Below, piece by piece: positions 14,485 through 21,141 of a DNA stretch of 29,230 nt. The first letter of the stretch is position 1. The number at the start of each line of letters is the position of its first letter. The translations under genes were made by a program, and so were the position numbers. Origin of the DNA: a virus; IMG/VR virus record IMGVR_UViG_3300042505_001009, positions 1-29,230 of that record. One strand, 5' to 3'. The notes under the pieces were generated by a model. That model saw nothing but the letters and a program-made list of their open reading frames with translations, did no database searches and had not been told where the DNA came from.

Positions 14485-15837
14485 ATGAAAAAGAATATAA
14501 TTTTAAATAGTGATTCATACAAATACAGTATGTTTAATCAATATCCAAAAGGTACTGAAATAGTATATTCATATATTGAAAGTAGAGGAGGTAAATGGGA
14601 TTCTACTTTATTCTTTGGATTACAAGCATTTATTAAAGAATATCTACTTGATCCTATTACAAAAGACGATATTGATATTGCTGAAAGTATAATAAAATCT
14701 CATGGTGAACCTTTTTATAGAGAAGGATGGGAATATATTCTTGATAAATATAATGGATTTTTGCCGGTAGTTATTAAAGCAGTTCCTGAAGGAACGATAG
14801 TTCCTGTTAAGAATGTGTTGGTTACAATAGAAAATACTGACTCAAAATGTTTTTGGTTAACTACTTTCCTCGAAACAGCATTACTTCGTGCAGTTTGGTA
14901 TCCAACAACTGTAGCAACTAATAGTTATGAAAGTAAAAAGATTATTTTAAAATGGTTAGAGAAAAACGGTAATCCTAGTGACATTGATTTTCGCTTACAT
15001 GATTTCGGTGCTAGAGGAGTATCTAGTCTTGAAAGTTCTGGGATTGGTGGAGCAGCGCACCTAGTCAATTTTATGGGGACTGATAATATTGCTGGTCTTT
15101 GTTTTGCACGTTCTTATTACAATGGTGGTATTGCAGGTTTTAGCGTCCCAGCAATGGAACATTCTACTGTAACGTCTTGGGGACGAGATAACGAAGTTGA
15201 TTCTTATTGTAATATGATTTGTAATAATCCGAATAGTACAGTATCAATTGTTTCTGATAGTTATGATATCTATAGAGCATGTCATTATTATGGCTCAGTA
15301 TTGAAACAAGATATTATTGATAATAATGTTCAATTAGTAGTTCGCCCAGACAGTGGTATACCAAATGTAATAGTTACAGGGTGTCTTGAGATTTTAGATA
15401 GTTATTTTGGACATACTGTAAACTCTAAAGGATATAAAGTTATAAATAATGTTCGTGTCCTTCAAGGAGATGGTATCAATGGTAAGATGATAGATCTTAT
15501 TCTTGAAACTGCTGATTCCTATGGGTATAGTGCTGATAATATTCTTTTTGGTCAAGGAGGTGCATTACTACAGCAACTTGATAGAGACACGCAGAAGTGG
15601 GCAATGAAATGTTCAGCAATTCGAGTAAATGGTGAATGGAGACATGTATTTAAAGATCCAGTTACTGATCCAGGTAAGACTAGCAAGAAAGGTCGAGTGA
15701 CGCTTTACAAGGATAACGGAAAATATCATAGTGGGGTTGAAGATTGGCCTACTCCAGTATTAGAAACAGTATTTGAAAATGGTAAACTTATTAAAGAATA
15801 TACTTTTGAAGAAGTTCGAAAGAACGCTATAGTTTAA
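14485..15837 (+). CDS. nadV: Nicotinamide phosphoribosyltransferase (NAMPT / NadV)
   Basis: A 450-residue protein matching the NAMPT family in length and motifs: an N-terminal DSYKYSMFNQYP, YIESRGG, LHDFGARGVSSLESSGIGGAAHL (about 173-193), VPAMEHSTVTSWGRDNE (about 223-240), SDSYDIY, RPDSG (about 289-293), VLQGDGING and FGQGGALLQ. It transfers phosphoribose from PRPP to nicotinamide to give NMN, which the nadM-like enzyme converts to NAD+. AAAGGAG lies about 7 nt upstream of the ATG. About 100 nt of AT-rich DNA before it holds no clear promoter, so it is probably read from 12683. Phage NAMPT-NMNAT pairs are known to restore NAD+ after Thoeris-, DSR- or SIR2-type defences deplete it. Confidence 0.95.
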   Translation: MKKNIILNSDSYKYSMFNQYPKGTEIVYSYIESRGGKWDSTLFFGLQAFIKEYLLDPITKDDIDIAESIIKSHGEPFYREGWEYILDKYNGFLPVVIKAVPEGTIVPVKNVLVTIENTDSKCFWLTTFLETALLRAVWYPTTVATNSYESKKIILKWLEKNGNPSDIDFRLHDFGARGVSSLESSGIGGAAHLVNFMGTDNIAGLCFARSYYNGGIAGFSVPAMEHSTVTSWGRDNEVDSYCNMICNNPNSTVSIVSDSYDIYRACHYYGSVLKQDIIDNNVQLVVRPDSGIPNVIVTGCLEILDSYFGHTVNSKGYKVINNVRVLQGDGINGKMIDLILETADSYGYSADNILFGQGGALLQQLDRDTQKWAMKCSAIRVNGEWRHVFKDPVTDPGKTSKKGRVTLYKDNGKYHSGVEDWPTPVLETVFENGKLIKEYTFEEVRKNAIV

Positions 15838-15850
15838 TTAGGAGAAGAAT

Positions 15851-16267
15851 ATGAATAAAGAAATAGAATTATGGGAATCAAATGAAGGAGCAATTTATCT
15901 GTTCGCTGGATGGTTAACCTCAAGAGATAAAAATATTTCATGCGGCGCTACTGAAGATGCGTCACCTATGGCTGAAGCAATTAAGGAATATAAGGAAGCA
16001 TATCCTGACAGATTCACCAGCCCAGAGCCGAAAAGAAAGCCGATGACGGAGTATGAAGAGGATGAAGCATTTAATAGCGCCAGCAAATGGGCCGCTTGGT
16101 TAGAGACTGAGAATAGGATGCTGCGTGAAGCAAGGAAGCCGTTGAGTCCTGAAAAACGTATAGAAGGATATATTGAGTATGAAAATTGTATGGGAGAAGG
16201 ACACTTATTGAGTTTTGTTAGTGGAATTGCGTTTGCTGAAGAACAACATAATATAGGACATAAATAA
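15851..16267 (+). CDS. Hypothetical protein of foreign base composition
   Basis: A 138-residue acidic protein (MNKEIELWESNEGAIYLFAGWLTSRDKNISCGATEDASPM...), with AGGAGAAG upstream of the ATG. No catalytic motif is recognised; GHLLSFVSGIAFAEEQHNIG at the end could form a helix pair. Codon use is noticeably richer in GC (many GCG, GCC, CCG codons) than the flanking genes, suggesting recent transfer, perhaps from a host or another phage. It begins a run of three coupled small genes (stop and start overlap at 16267 and 16503). Confidence 0.6.
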   Translation: MNKEIELWESNEGAIYLFAGWLTSRDKNISCGATEDASPMAEAIKEYKEAYPDRFTSPEPKRKPMTEYEEDEAFNSASKWAAWLETENRMLREARKPLSPEKRIEGYIEYENCMGEGHLLSFVSGIAFAEEQHNIGHK

Positions 16268-16503
16268 TGAATAATTTAATTGAACAACTGTATGAAAAAG
16301 CAACTATACAATCAGTATCTGAAAATTTTAACGGCGAGGATAGTTTAACCATACAGACTCCTTCAAAAGAATGGGCAGAAAAGTTTGCTGAACTAATTAT
16401 TAATCATTGTATTGAACTCGTTGAACCTGAAGATCAGGAATACATGAATTCTTTACTAGAATTTAAAGTATGGTGTATTAAAACAGATTTTGGTATTAAA
16501 TAA
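16267..16503 (+). CDS. Small acidic hypothetical protein
   Basis: A 78-residue protein (MNNLIEQLYEKATIQSVSENFNGEDSLTIQT...FAELIINHCIELVEPEDQEYM). The helical middle with FAELIVxEC-like spacing resembles small phage proteins of unknown function found near metabolic genes. TAATG overlap with the preceding stop suggests coupled translation. Confidence 0.6.
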   Translation: MNNLIEQLYEKATIQSVSENFNGEDSLTIQTPSKEWAEKFAELIINHCIELVEPEDQEYMNSLLEFKVWCIKTDFGIK

Positions 16504-16727
16504 TGAATAAATTACCAAAGAAGATTTGGGCAAACTCACATGAGATTGAAGGATGGGAGAAAAAACCTGATTTTGGCGAACCATCCCAATATATACGCTC
16601 AGATTTAGTAGATGAGTTGGTTAGTCTTTTAATCGAATGGAAAAATGTAACAGCAGAAGAAAACAAAGCTTGGGATGAATATGAAGAACGCATTGATGCT
16701 GCAATAAAAGAATTAGAGGATTTTTAA
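16503..16727 (+). CDS. Small acidic hypothetical protein
   Basis: A 74-residue protein with KKIWANSHEIEGW near the start and YIRSDLVDELVSLL in the middle, the latter a segment often seen in small phage-encoded proteins (YIRADLV). The C-terminal half is predicted helical and acidic. Starts overlap stops on both sides (TAATG), so it is part of the 15851-17086 transcript. Confidence 0.6.
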   Translation: MNKLPKKIWANSHEIEGWEKKPDFGEPSQYIRSDLVDELVSLLIEWKNVTAEENKAWDEYEERIDAAIKELEDF

Positions 16728-17086
16728 TGATTTTAATTTTATTGGGATTATTTCTCAAACATTTTATTGCTGATTTTATTCTACAGACAAAATATCAGTG
16801 GTCAAATAAAGGAACATTTTTACACCCAGGAGGCTTGCTTCATTCAGCAATTCATGGTATACTTACCGGAGTGTTCTTATATTTTTATGGTTATTTTTCA
16901 ATTTATCTAATTTTTATTGATTTCATATCACATTATTTGATAGATTATTGTAAAAGTAATATAAATAGAAAGTGGAATTACACACCAGACAAATATATGT
17001 TCTGGTTTATGACAGGTCTAGATCAATTTTTACATTATCTAATTTATTTGATAATTTGTAAAAAAATACTTGACATGTCATTATAA
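16727..17086 (+). CDS. DUF3307-family membrane protein
   Basis: A 119-residue hydrophobic protein with about four membrane segments: LGLFLKHFIADFILQ, GGLLHSAIHGILTGVFLYFYG, YLIFIDFISHYLIDYCK and FLHYLIYLIICKKIL. His and Asp residues inside the segments (HFIADF, HSAIHG, DFISHYLIDY) are the DUF3307 pattern. The family occurs in bacteria and phages with no assigned function; an inner-membrane location is expected. The start overlaps the previous stop (TAATG). The stop lies within the -35/-10 region of the next promoter. Confidence 0.8.
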   Translation: MILILLGLFLKHFIADFILQTKYQWSNKGTFLHPGGLLHSAIHGILTGVFLYFYGYFSIYLIFIDFISHYLIDYCKSNINRKWNYTPDKYMFWFMTGLDQFLHYLIYLIICKKILDMSL

Positions 17087-17098
17087 ATAGATTATAAT
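17070..17098 (+). promoter_or_regulatory. Sigma70-type promoter for tRNA-Asn and the GroES-like gene
   Basis: TTGACA (17070-17075), a 17-nt spacer and TATAAT (17093-17098), with the tRNA starting 10 nt later. A TATAAATA late-type string overlaps the spacer at 17082-17089, so dual early/late use is possible, as at pmoC. Confidence 0.75.
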
Positions 17099-17107
17099 TA
17101 TCAATAT

Positions 17108-17182
17108 TGGCAATTAGCACAGTGGTAGTGCATCGGACTGTTAATCCGTGGGTCGTAGGTTCGAATCCTACATTGCCAGCCA
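17108..17182 (+). tRNA. tRNA-Asn (GTT), copy 1
   Basis: Acceptor TGGCAAT/ATTGCCA, anticodon loop CTGTTAA, T arm GTAGG-TTCGAAT-CCTAC, encoded CCA. Identical over all 75 nt to the copy at 26714-26788. Confidence 0.97.
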
Positions 17183-17203
17183 ATTTTTTAAAAAAGGTAT
17201 ATT

Positions 17204-17443
17204 ATGCGTCCAATTAAAAAAAATGTTATTGTAGAAAGAGTAGAACCAAATCTAACAACAGATTCTGGTATTATTCTTAAAAGTCCTCTTGATGTTGATC
17301 AAGCAGTAGTTATATCAGTAGGTCCAGATGTAACAGAAGTTTCTGTTGGAGAAAGAGTTTGTTTAGATTGGAATAAATCTAAAGAAATTGAAAAGAATGT
17401 TTTTTTGATTCCTGTTGAAGAAATTGCATTCGTATATGAATAA
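17204..17443 (+). CDS. GroES-like co-chaperonin
   Basis: A 79-residue protein beginning MRPIKKNVIVERVE, with DSGIILKSPLDVDQAVVISVGPDV, where a GroES-type mobile loop is expected around SGIIL, and VSVGERVCLDWNKSK. The order and length match short phage GroES homologues, which replace or assist host GroES in folding the capsid protein with GroEL, as T4 gp31 does. It begins 22 nt after tRNA-Asn, so one transcript carries both. Ribosome site AAAAGG upstream. Confidence 0.85.
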   Translation: MRPIKKNVIVERVEPNLTTDSGIILKSPLDVDQAVVISVGPDVTEVSVGERVCLDWNKSKEIEKNVFLIPVEEIAFVYE

Positions 17444-17458
17444 ATAGGAGAATATATT

Positions 17459-17617
17459 ATGAGTGGTTCTGTAATTAAGAAATGTGGATGTAAAGGTAAT
17501 CCATCAAACTCTTCGGATTATCAAGATAAAAAATATGGAGATGGTATGCGAGTTATGAATCTATCTCAAAAAGGAGATAGTTCTAAATGTTCTGTTTGTG
17601 GTAAAGAGTATAAATAA
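17459..17617 (+). CDS. Small zinc-binding-like protein
   Basis: A 52-residue protein (MSGSVIKKCGCKGNP...SSKCSVCGKEYK) with C-x-C near residue 9 and C-x-x-C near 44, which together could bind one zinc. AGGAG lies 7 nt upstream. It follows the GroES-like gene by 15 nt and precedes tRNA-Thr by 6 nt. Short zinc-ribbon proteins of this kind are common in phages; role unknown. Confidence 0.7.
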   Translation: MSGSVIKKCGCKGNPSNSSDYQDKKYGDGMRVMNLSQKGDSSKCSVCGKEYK

Positions 17618-17623
17618 AAAATA

Positions 17624-17698
17624 GCCTCCAAAGCATTGATGGCGATGCACATGTTTTGTAATCATGATAACTCAGTTCGATTCTGGGTGGAGGCTCCA
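17624..17698 (+). tRNA. tRNA-Thr (TGT)
   Basis: Acceptor GCCTCCA/TGGAGGC, D stem GCAT/ATGC, anticodon loop TTTGTAA, T arm CTCAG-TTCGATT-CTGGG, encoded CCA. Position 8 is A instead of the usual T. Confidence 0.92.
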
Positions 17699-17757
17699 AT
17701 CAATCATTACATTGATAATTTAAATAAAAAATAATTATTAATGTAACATAAAAACCC

Positions 17758-17786
17758 TTGACACCATCAATAAAATGGTGTATTAT
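17758..17786 (+). promoter_or_regulatory. Strong sigma70-type promoter for the Y-like RNA / Ro60-like unit
   Basis: Perfect -35 TTGACA (17758-17763), a 17-nt spacer and TATTAT (17781-17786). Transcription would begin about 17793, some 35 nt before the first Y-like element. A small hairpin AATGC-ATACA-GCATT (17802-17816) lies between. Confidence 0.85.
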
Positions 17787-17827
17787 ATAAAAAAATGAAG
17801 AATGCATACAGCATTTTGTGTTATTTT

Positions 17828-17943
17828 AGGATGTTTACTGCATAATTAAATGTGATTACAACACCGTGGTCGTTGGTTCGAGTCCAACCTTCATAATATT
17901 ATTATGAAGTAGCTTAGTCGGTAGAGCGCGTAAAACACATCCT
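17828..17943 (+). ncRNA. Y-like RNA 1: permuted tRNA mimic (YrlA-like)
   Basis: Terminal stem AGGATGT (17828-17834) with ACATCCT (17937-17943). Inside, the order is T arm GTTGG-TTCGAGT-CCAAC, then CTTCATA and TATGAAG forming a 7-bp acceptor stem capped by a short AT loop, then T-A, then D arm GCTT-AGTCGGTA-GAGC with the D-loop GG. That is a tRNA with its 3' half before its 5' half and the anticodon arm replaced by the terminal stem, exactly the plan of bacterial YrlA Y RNAs. The position upstream of a Ro60-like gene supports this. Followed by a T run. Confidence 0.85.
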
Positions 17944-17956
17944 GTTTTTTAATTTT

Positions 17957-18214
17957 TGGATGAATTCAGCAATGAAAAAACTTTAAACCTATAATGTGGT
18001 AGAAAATGTTTGCTCGGAGAAAATGCTCCAGCGACTAGTCTCTAGAAATAGAGAACATTCAAGGAACCAACGACATATGGAAAGACATATATGATTCTGT
18101 TAACAGACACAATATACAGATAGTCAACATGAATTGTTGATAGGCTTGAGGAACTGAACCAATATACAGGGGATGGGGTCAAGCAGAATAATAAAATACT
18201 GTTCCGATCATCCA
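17957..18214 (+). ncRNA. Y-like RNA 2: long element with the shared terminal stem
   Basis: TGGATGA (17957-17963) and TCATCCA (18208-18214) form the stem, followed by GTT; ATTCAGCAA follows the 5' strand as in the other copies. The 244 nt between contain several hairpins, among them CTCTA-gaaa-TAGAG, CATAT/ATATG near 18075-18093 and CAACA/TGTTG near 18127-18140. No gene is visible. The content is unlike copy 1, so this is either a large Y-like RNA or a different RNA using the same stem. Confidence 0.6.
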
Positions 18215-18224
18215 GTTGAAATAA

Positions 18225-18286
18225 AGGTTTATTTCAGCAATTTTAACCAAAAACAAACTTGAAAATTTTGTATAAAACGTAAACCT
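18225..18286 (+). ncRNA. Y-like element 3 in the leader of the Ro60-like gene
   Basis: AGGTTTA (18225-18231) with TAAACCT (18280-18286), TTTCAGCAA after the 5' strand and GAT after the 3' strand. The element ends 4 nt before the AGGTG ribosome site of the Ro60-like gene. If the protein binds this stem it could bind its own messenger and limit its translation (inference). Confidence 0.7.
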
Positions 18287-18300
18287 GATAGGTGATAATT

Positions 18301-19725
18301 ATGAACTCATTTGTAAATGCTGTTAAGAATCAAGAAGCTCGTACTGAAAATAATATGAAAGCTTTTAAGGATACTTCTAACGCTGTTGTAGATCTTTTCT
18401 ATAAGATTGGTGCTTCTCGTGGTAAGGATATTGTTCCTGATTTTACTGCTGCTATGGTAGAAAATCCAGAATTAGCTATTCGAGTAGCTCTTTGGAGTCG
18501 AGATGTGCGTGGTGGAGCCGGTGAACGTGAAGTTTTTCGTAAAATTCTAGAACATCTAGAAAATACTAAACCAGATCTAGTAGAAAAGATTCTACCTAAA
18601 GTTCCTGAATTGGGTCGTTGGGATGATCTTTTAACTTTCAAGTCTGATTTTCGTTTTAAAGCCTATGATTACATAAAAGAAGCTATTTCTAATGAAAATG
18701 GACTATGTGCTAAGTGGATGCCTCGTAAAGGTGAAATTGCAGTAGAACTTCGTAATGCTCTAGGAATGTCTCCAAAGCAATATCGTAAAACTTTAGTTAA
18801 TCTAACTAAGGTTGTAGAAACTAAAATGTGTGCTAAAGATTGGAATAATATTAATTTCAGTCATGTTCCATCAGTAGCTTCTGCTCGTTATAAGAAAGCT
18901 TTTTGGCGTAATGCTAAAGATACATACCAACAGTATGTTGCTTCTTTAGTAAAGGGTGATGATCCAAAGGTTAAGGTTAATGCTGGTGCTGTATTTCCAT
19001 ACGATGTATTGAAGGGTGTAATTAACCTATATGGTTTTAATAGTGCTTCTTTCAACAAGACTCAACTTGATCTAGTTATTAAGCAGTGGGAAGCACTTCC
19101 AAACTTCGTTGGTGATGCAAGTATCTTACCTTTGGTTGATGTATCAGGGTCTATGACATGTATTGCTGGTAATAAGGGTTCTACTACTTGTATTGATGTA
19201 GCAGTTTCTCTAGGTCTATATCTAGCAGAAAAGAATACTGGAGATTTCAAGGATACTTTCTTGACTTTCTCTACTGATCCTAAACTTCTACATCTGAAGG
19301 GTAATATTATAGATAAGGCTTCTCAAATGACCAAATCAGACTGGGCTATGAGTACTGATCTTCATGCGGCTATGGATAAGATTCTAAAAACCGCAGTAAA
19401 GGGTAATGTTGCTCCAAGTGATATGCCTAAGATGTTGTTAATTTTATCTGATATGCAGTTCAATCAGTGTATTAGTTTTGATGACTCTGCTCATCAAATG
19501 ATTGCTCGTAAGTTTGAAGCTGCTGGATATGAAATTCCATCAATTGTATTCTGGAATTTGAATTCAAAGGATAATGTTCCTGTTAAATATGATACTAATG
19601 GAGTAGCATTGGTATCTGGATTCAGTCCTTCTATCGTAAAGGCTGTTCTGTCTACTGATATGGATGACTTTACTCCAGAAGGAATTATGATGAATACAAT
19701 CATGAACAACAGATATGACTTTTAA
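18301..19725 (+). CDS. Ro60/TROVE-like RNA-binding ring protein with C-terminal vWA domain
   Basis: A 474-residue protein with the start at 18301, 6 nt after AGGTG. The N-terminal two thirds are helical repeats of the TROVE/DUF2828 type: VDLFYKIGASRGKDI, ALWSRDVRGGAGEREVFRKIL, VPELGRWDDLL, CAKWMPRKG and HVPSVASARYKKAF. The C-terminal third is a vWA fold with a MIDAS start DVSGSMT (about residue 280) and LILSDMQF. Ro60 proteins form a ring that holds misfolded RNA ends in the cavity and a Y RNA on the outside; bacterial Rsr works with PNPase and Y RNA in RNA decay. Three Y-like RNAs precede it and one follows, which supports the call. Phage Ro60 genes with Y RNAs have been reported; an effect on host or phage RNA turnover during infection is inference. 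Confidence 0.85.
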   Translation: MNSFVNAVKNQEARTENNMKAFKDTSNAVVDLFYKIGASRGKDIVPDFTAAMVENPELAIRVALWSRDVRGGAGEREVFRKILEHLENTKPDLVEKILPKVPELGRWDDLLTFKSDFRFKAYDYIKEAISNENGLCAKWMPRKGEIAVELRNALGMSPKQYRKTLVNLTKVVETKMCAKDWNNINFSHVPSVASARYKKAFWRNAKDTYQQYVASLVKGDDPKVKVNAGAVFPYDVLKGVINLYGFNSASFNKTQLDLVIKQWEALPNFVGDASILPLVDVSGSMTCIAGNKGSTTCIDVAVSLGLYLAEKNTGDFKDTFLTFSTDPKLLHLKGNIIDKASQMTKSDWAMSTDLHAAMDKILKTAVKGNVAPSDMPKMLLILSDMQFNQCISFDDSAHQMIARKFEAAGYEIPSIVFWNLNSKDNVPVKYDTNGVALVSGFSPSIVKAVLSTDMDDFTPEGIMMNTIMNNRYDF

Positions 19726-19731
19726 TTAAAT

Positions 19732-19747
19732 GGGAGCTTCGGCTCCC
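19732..19747 (+). terminator. Hairpin after the Ro60-like gene
   Basis: GGGAGC-TTCG-GCTCCC, a perfect stable hairpin 6 nt after the stop, followed by an A/T-rich stretch without a solid T run. Possibly a leaky terminator, allowing read-through to Y-like RNA 4. Confidence 0.7.
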
Positions 19748-19767
19748 TATTAAAAATTTACTAAATA

Positions 19768-19827
19768 AGGATACGTTCAGCAAATTAAAACACCAGACTG
19801 TTAATCTGAAATGTTAAAAAGTATCCT
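19768..19827 (+). ncRNA. Y-like RNA 4 carrying a tRNA-Asn anticodon-arm mimic
   Basis: AGGATAC (19768-19774) with GTATCCT (19821-19827), GTTCAGCAA after the 5' strand and GTT after the 3' strand. Inside is CAGACTGTTAATCTG (19794-19808), which differs at two paired positions from the anticodon arm CGGACTGTTAATCCG of the phage tRNA-Asn. The stem is kept by a compensating G-C to A-T change and the 7-nt loop is identical. It lies between the Ro60-like and vWA genes. Confidence 0.8.
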
Positions 19828-19846
19828 GTTAATTTTGAGGTAATTT

Positions 19847-20455
19847 ATGAAAGAAAATCTAACTGAAATAGTTGTTATTATTGATGCATCTGGATCTATG
19901 CATAATTTTTCTTCTGATACTATAGGAGGATTTAATGCATTTATAGAGGAACAAAAGAAAGTTAGTGGTGAAGCTAATATCACTTTAACTACGTTTAATA
20001 GTATTAATCCAAATAATATTATTTTTAATGGAATAAATATCCAAAATTGTCCAGAATTAAATTCCAGTCAGTATAAACCTGATGGAATGACTCCTCTTTA
20101 TGATGCAATTGGTGATACTATTAGAGTAGTAGGTATGCGTTTATCTAATATGCCTGAAGAAGATAGACCATCTAAAGTTCTTTTTTTGATTACCACAGAT
20201 GGTTTAGAAAATTCTAGTATAAGTTTTACTAGAGAAAAAATTAGTAATATAATTAACCATCAAAAAACTAAGTATAATTGGGAGTTTGTGTTCACTGGAG
20301 CTAATATTGATGCTTCTTCTGTGGGTGATTCTATGAATATTTCTAATTCTGTGTCTTATGACCAAAATAATACTAGAGAATTGTATAAAAATGTATTTAG
20401 TTGTGTTGCAACTTCATATAGAAGTACTGGAAATGTTTCTATAAACCAAATTTAA
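19847..20455 (+). CDS. vWA-domain protein
   Basis: A 202-residue single-domain vWA protein: VVIIDASGSMHNF (MIDAS D-x-S-G-S), PDGMTPLYDAIGDTI (the MIDAS threonine region) and LFLITTDGLENSS (the MIDAS aspartate). MIDAS domains bind a divalent metal and a protein partner. TTTTGAGG provides a ribosome site, and the start is 20 nt after Y-like RNA 4. Its place next to the Ro60-like gene, which has its own vWA domain, suggests a shared function, but single vWA proteins also occur elsewhere in phages. The product probably acts in the cytoplasm; no signal peptide. Confidence 0.85.
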   Translation: MKENLTEIVVIIDASGSMHNFSSDTIGGFNAFIEEQKKVSGEANITLTTFNSINPNNIIFNGINIQNCPELNSSQYKPDGMTPLYDAIGDTIRVVGMRLSNMPEEDRPSKVLFLITTDGLENSSISFTREKISNIINHQKTKYNWEFVFTGANIDASSVGDSMNISNSVSYDQNNTRELYKNVFSCVATSYRSTGNVSINQI

Positions 20456-20763
20456 AAAAATATACCATAAAAAATGGCTTTTTTGTAAATAAATTGAAAA
20501 TATTTTGAAAAAAGTTTAAAAAAAGTTTAAAAAAAGGCTTTTTTAGTGAAAAAAATATATAAGTAGTAATATGAACAAAAACATTTTAACACGCATATCC
20601 AATCAAAATTTAGTGCTTAGTCAATGGCACTTAGAATCTTGCGCGTCAAAAAAAGATCCAAGATATTTTATTTACAAATGGGTTTTTTGTTAAAAATATA
20701 AATTTTTTAAATAACAAAAAACCCTAGAATTCTAGGGTTTTTTCGTTTCAGGAGTTAAAAAAC
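20456..20763 (+). other. AT-rich spacer with repeats and one possible tiny gene
   Basis: The stretch holds tandem AAAAAAGTTT units (about 20505-20535) and three related A/T strings, GGCTTTTTTGTAAA, GGCTTTTTTAGTGA and GGGTTTTTTGTTAAA. It also contains a 40-codon open frame (20571-20693, MNKNILTRISNQNLVL...) without a convincing ribosome site, which I do not count as a gene. It ends at the terminator at 20716. Confidence 0.5.
20716..20743 (+). terminator. Strong rho-independent terminator
   Basis: AAAAACCCTAGA-ATTCTAGGGTTTTTT: a near-perfect inverted repeat with a T run, isolating the Ro60-like/vWA unit from the tRNA region. Confidence 0.85.
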
Positions 20764-20792
20764 TTGACTTCTGGTTGAGAATGATCTATAAT
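20764..20792 (+). promoter_or_regulatory. Sigma70-type promoter of the first tRNA cluster
   Basis: TTGACT (20764-20769), a 17-nt spacer and TATAAT (20787-20792), 38 nt before tRNA-Gln. Confidence 0.85.
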
Positions 20793-20830
20793 AGACTCTC
20801 AATAGCTCTTTAACAATTTGGAAAACTTAT

Positions 20831-20904
20831 TCAGGAGTCGTCTAATGGTAGGACAACGGACTTTGACTCCGTTTATCGTGGTTCGAGTCCACGTTCCTGA
20901 TCCA
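20831..20904 (+). tRNA. tRNA-Gln (TTG)
   Basis: Acceptor TCAGGAG/TTCCTGA, anticodon stem ACGGA/TCCGT with loop CTTTGAC, T arm CGTGG-TTCGAGT-CCACG, encoded CCA. Confidence 0.95.
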
Positions 20905-20910
20905 ATTAAT

Positions 20911-20984
20911 GGTGATTATGGTGTAATGGTAGCACCCCTCTCTGTGAAAGAGGAAGTACGAGATCGTTACTCGTTAATCACCCA
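20911..20984 (+). tRNA. tRNA-His (GTG)
   Basis: G(-1) and GTGATTA/TAATCAC with C73, anticodon loop CTGTGAA. The 3' end reads CCA only by sharing C73, so a full CCA is not encoded. Confidence 0.9.
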
Positions 20985-20985
20985 A

Positions 20986-21061
20986 GCAGCCATAGCAAAG
21001 ATGGTCTATGCGGAGGACTGAAAATCCTTAGATACTGGTTCGATACCAGTTGGCTGCACCA
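20986..21061 (+). tRNA. tRNA-Phe (GAA)
   Basis: Acceptor GCAGCCA/TGGCTGC, anticodon stem AGGA/TCCT with loop CTGAAAA, T arm CTGG-TTCGATA-CCAG, encoded CCA. It starts one base after tRNA-His ends. Confidence 0.94.
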
Positions 21062-21067
21062 ATTTTT

Positions 21068-21141
21068 AGGTCTTTGGTGAAATAGTATCACATCATCCTT
21101 ACAAGTTGAAATCAGTGGAGCGTTACCACTAAGACCTACCA
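21068..21141 (+). tRNA. tRNA-Val (TAC)
   Basis: Acceptor AGGTCTT/AAGACCT, anticodon loop CTTACAA, T arm AGTGG-AGCGTTA-CCACT, encoded CCA. The T loop is unusual (AGCGTTA) and the anticodon stem has one mismatch. Its last four bases are also the start of the long hairpin at 21138. Confidence 0.88.

Noticed and set aside
17802-17818. A ninth copy of the Y-like motif (AGAATGCATACAGCA)
   Set aside because: No complementary 3' strand is found downstream, and the string forms its own small hairpin.
17828-17943. A permuted but functional tRNA gene that is spliced into a true tRNA
   Set aside because: No bulge-helix-bulge or other splice signal is visible, the anticodon stem cannot be rebuilt from the two ends, and the terminal stem is the same as in seven other RNAs that are not tRNAs. 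A Y-like RNA explains it better.
20571-20693. A 40-codon gene
   Set aside because: No convincing ribosome site, in an AT-rich repeat-bearing spacer.
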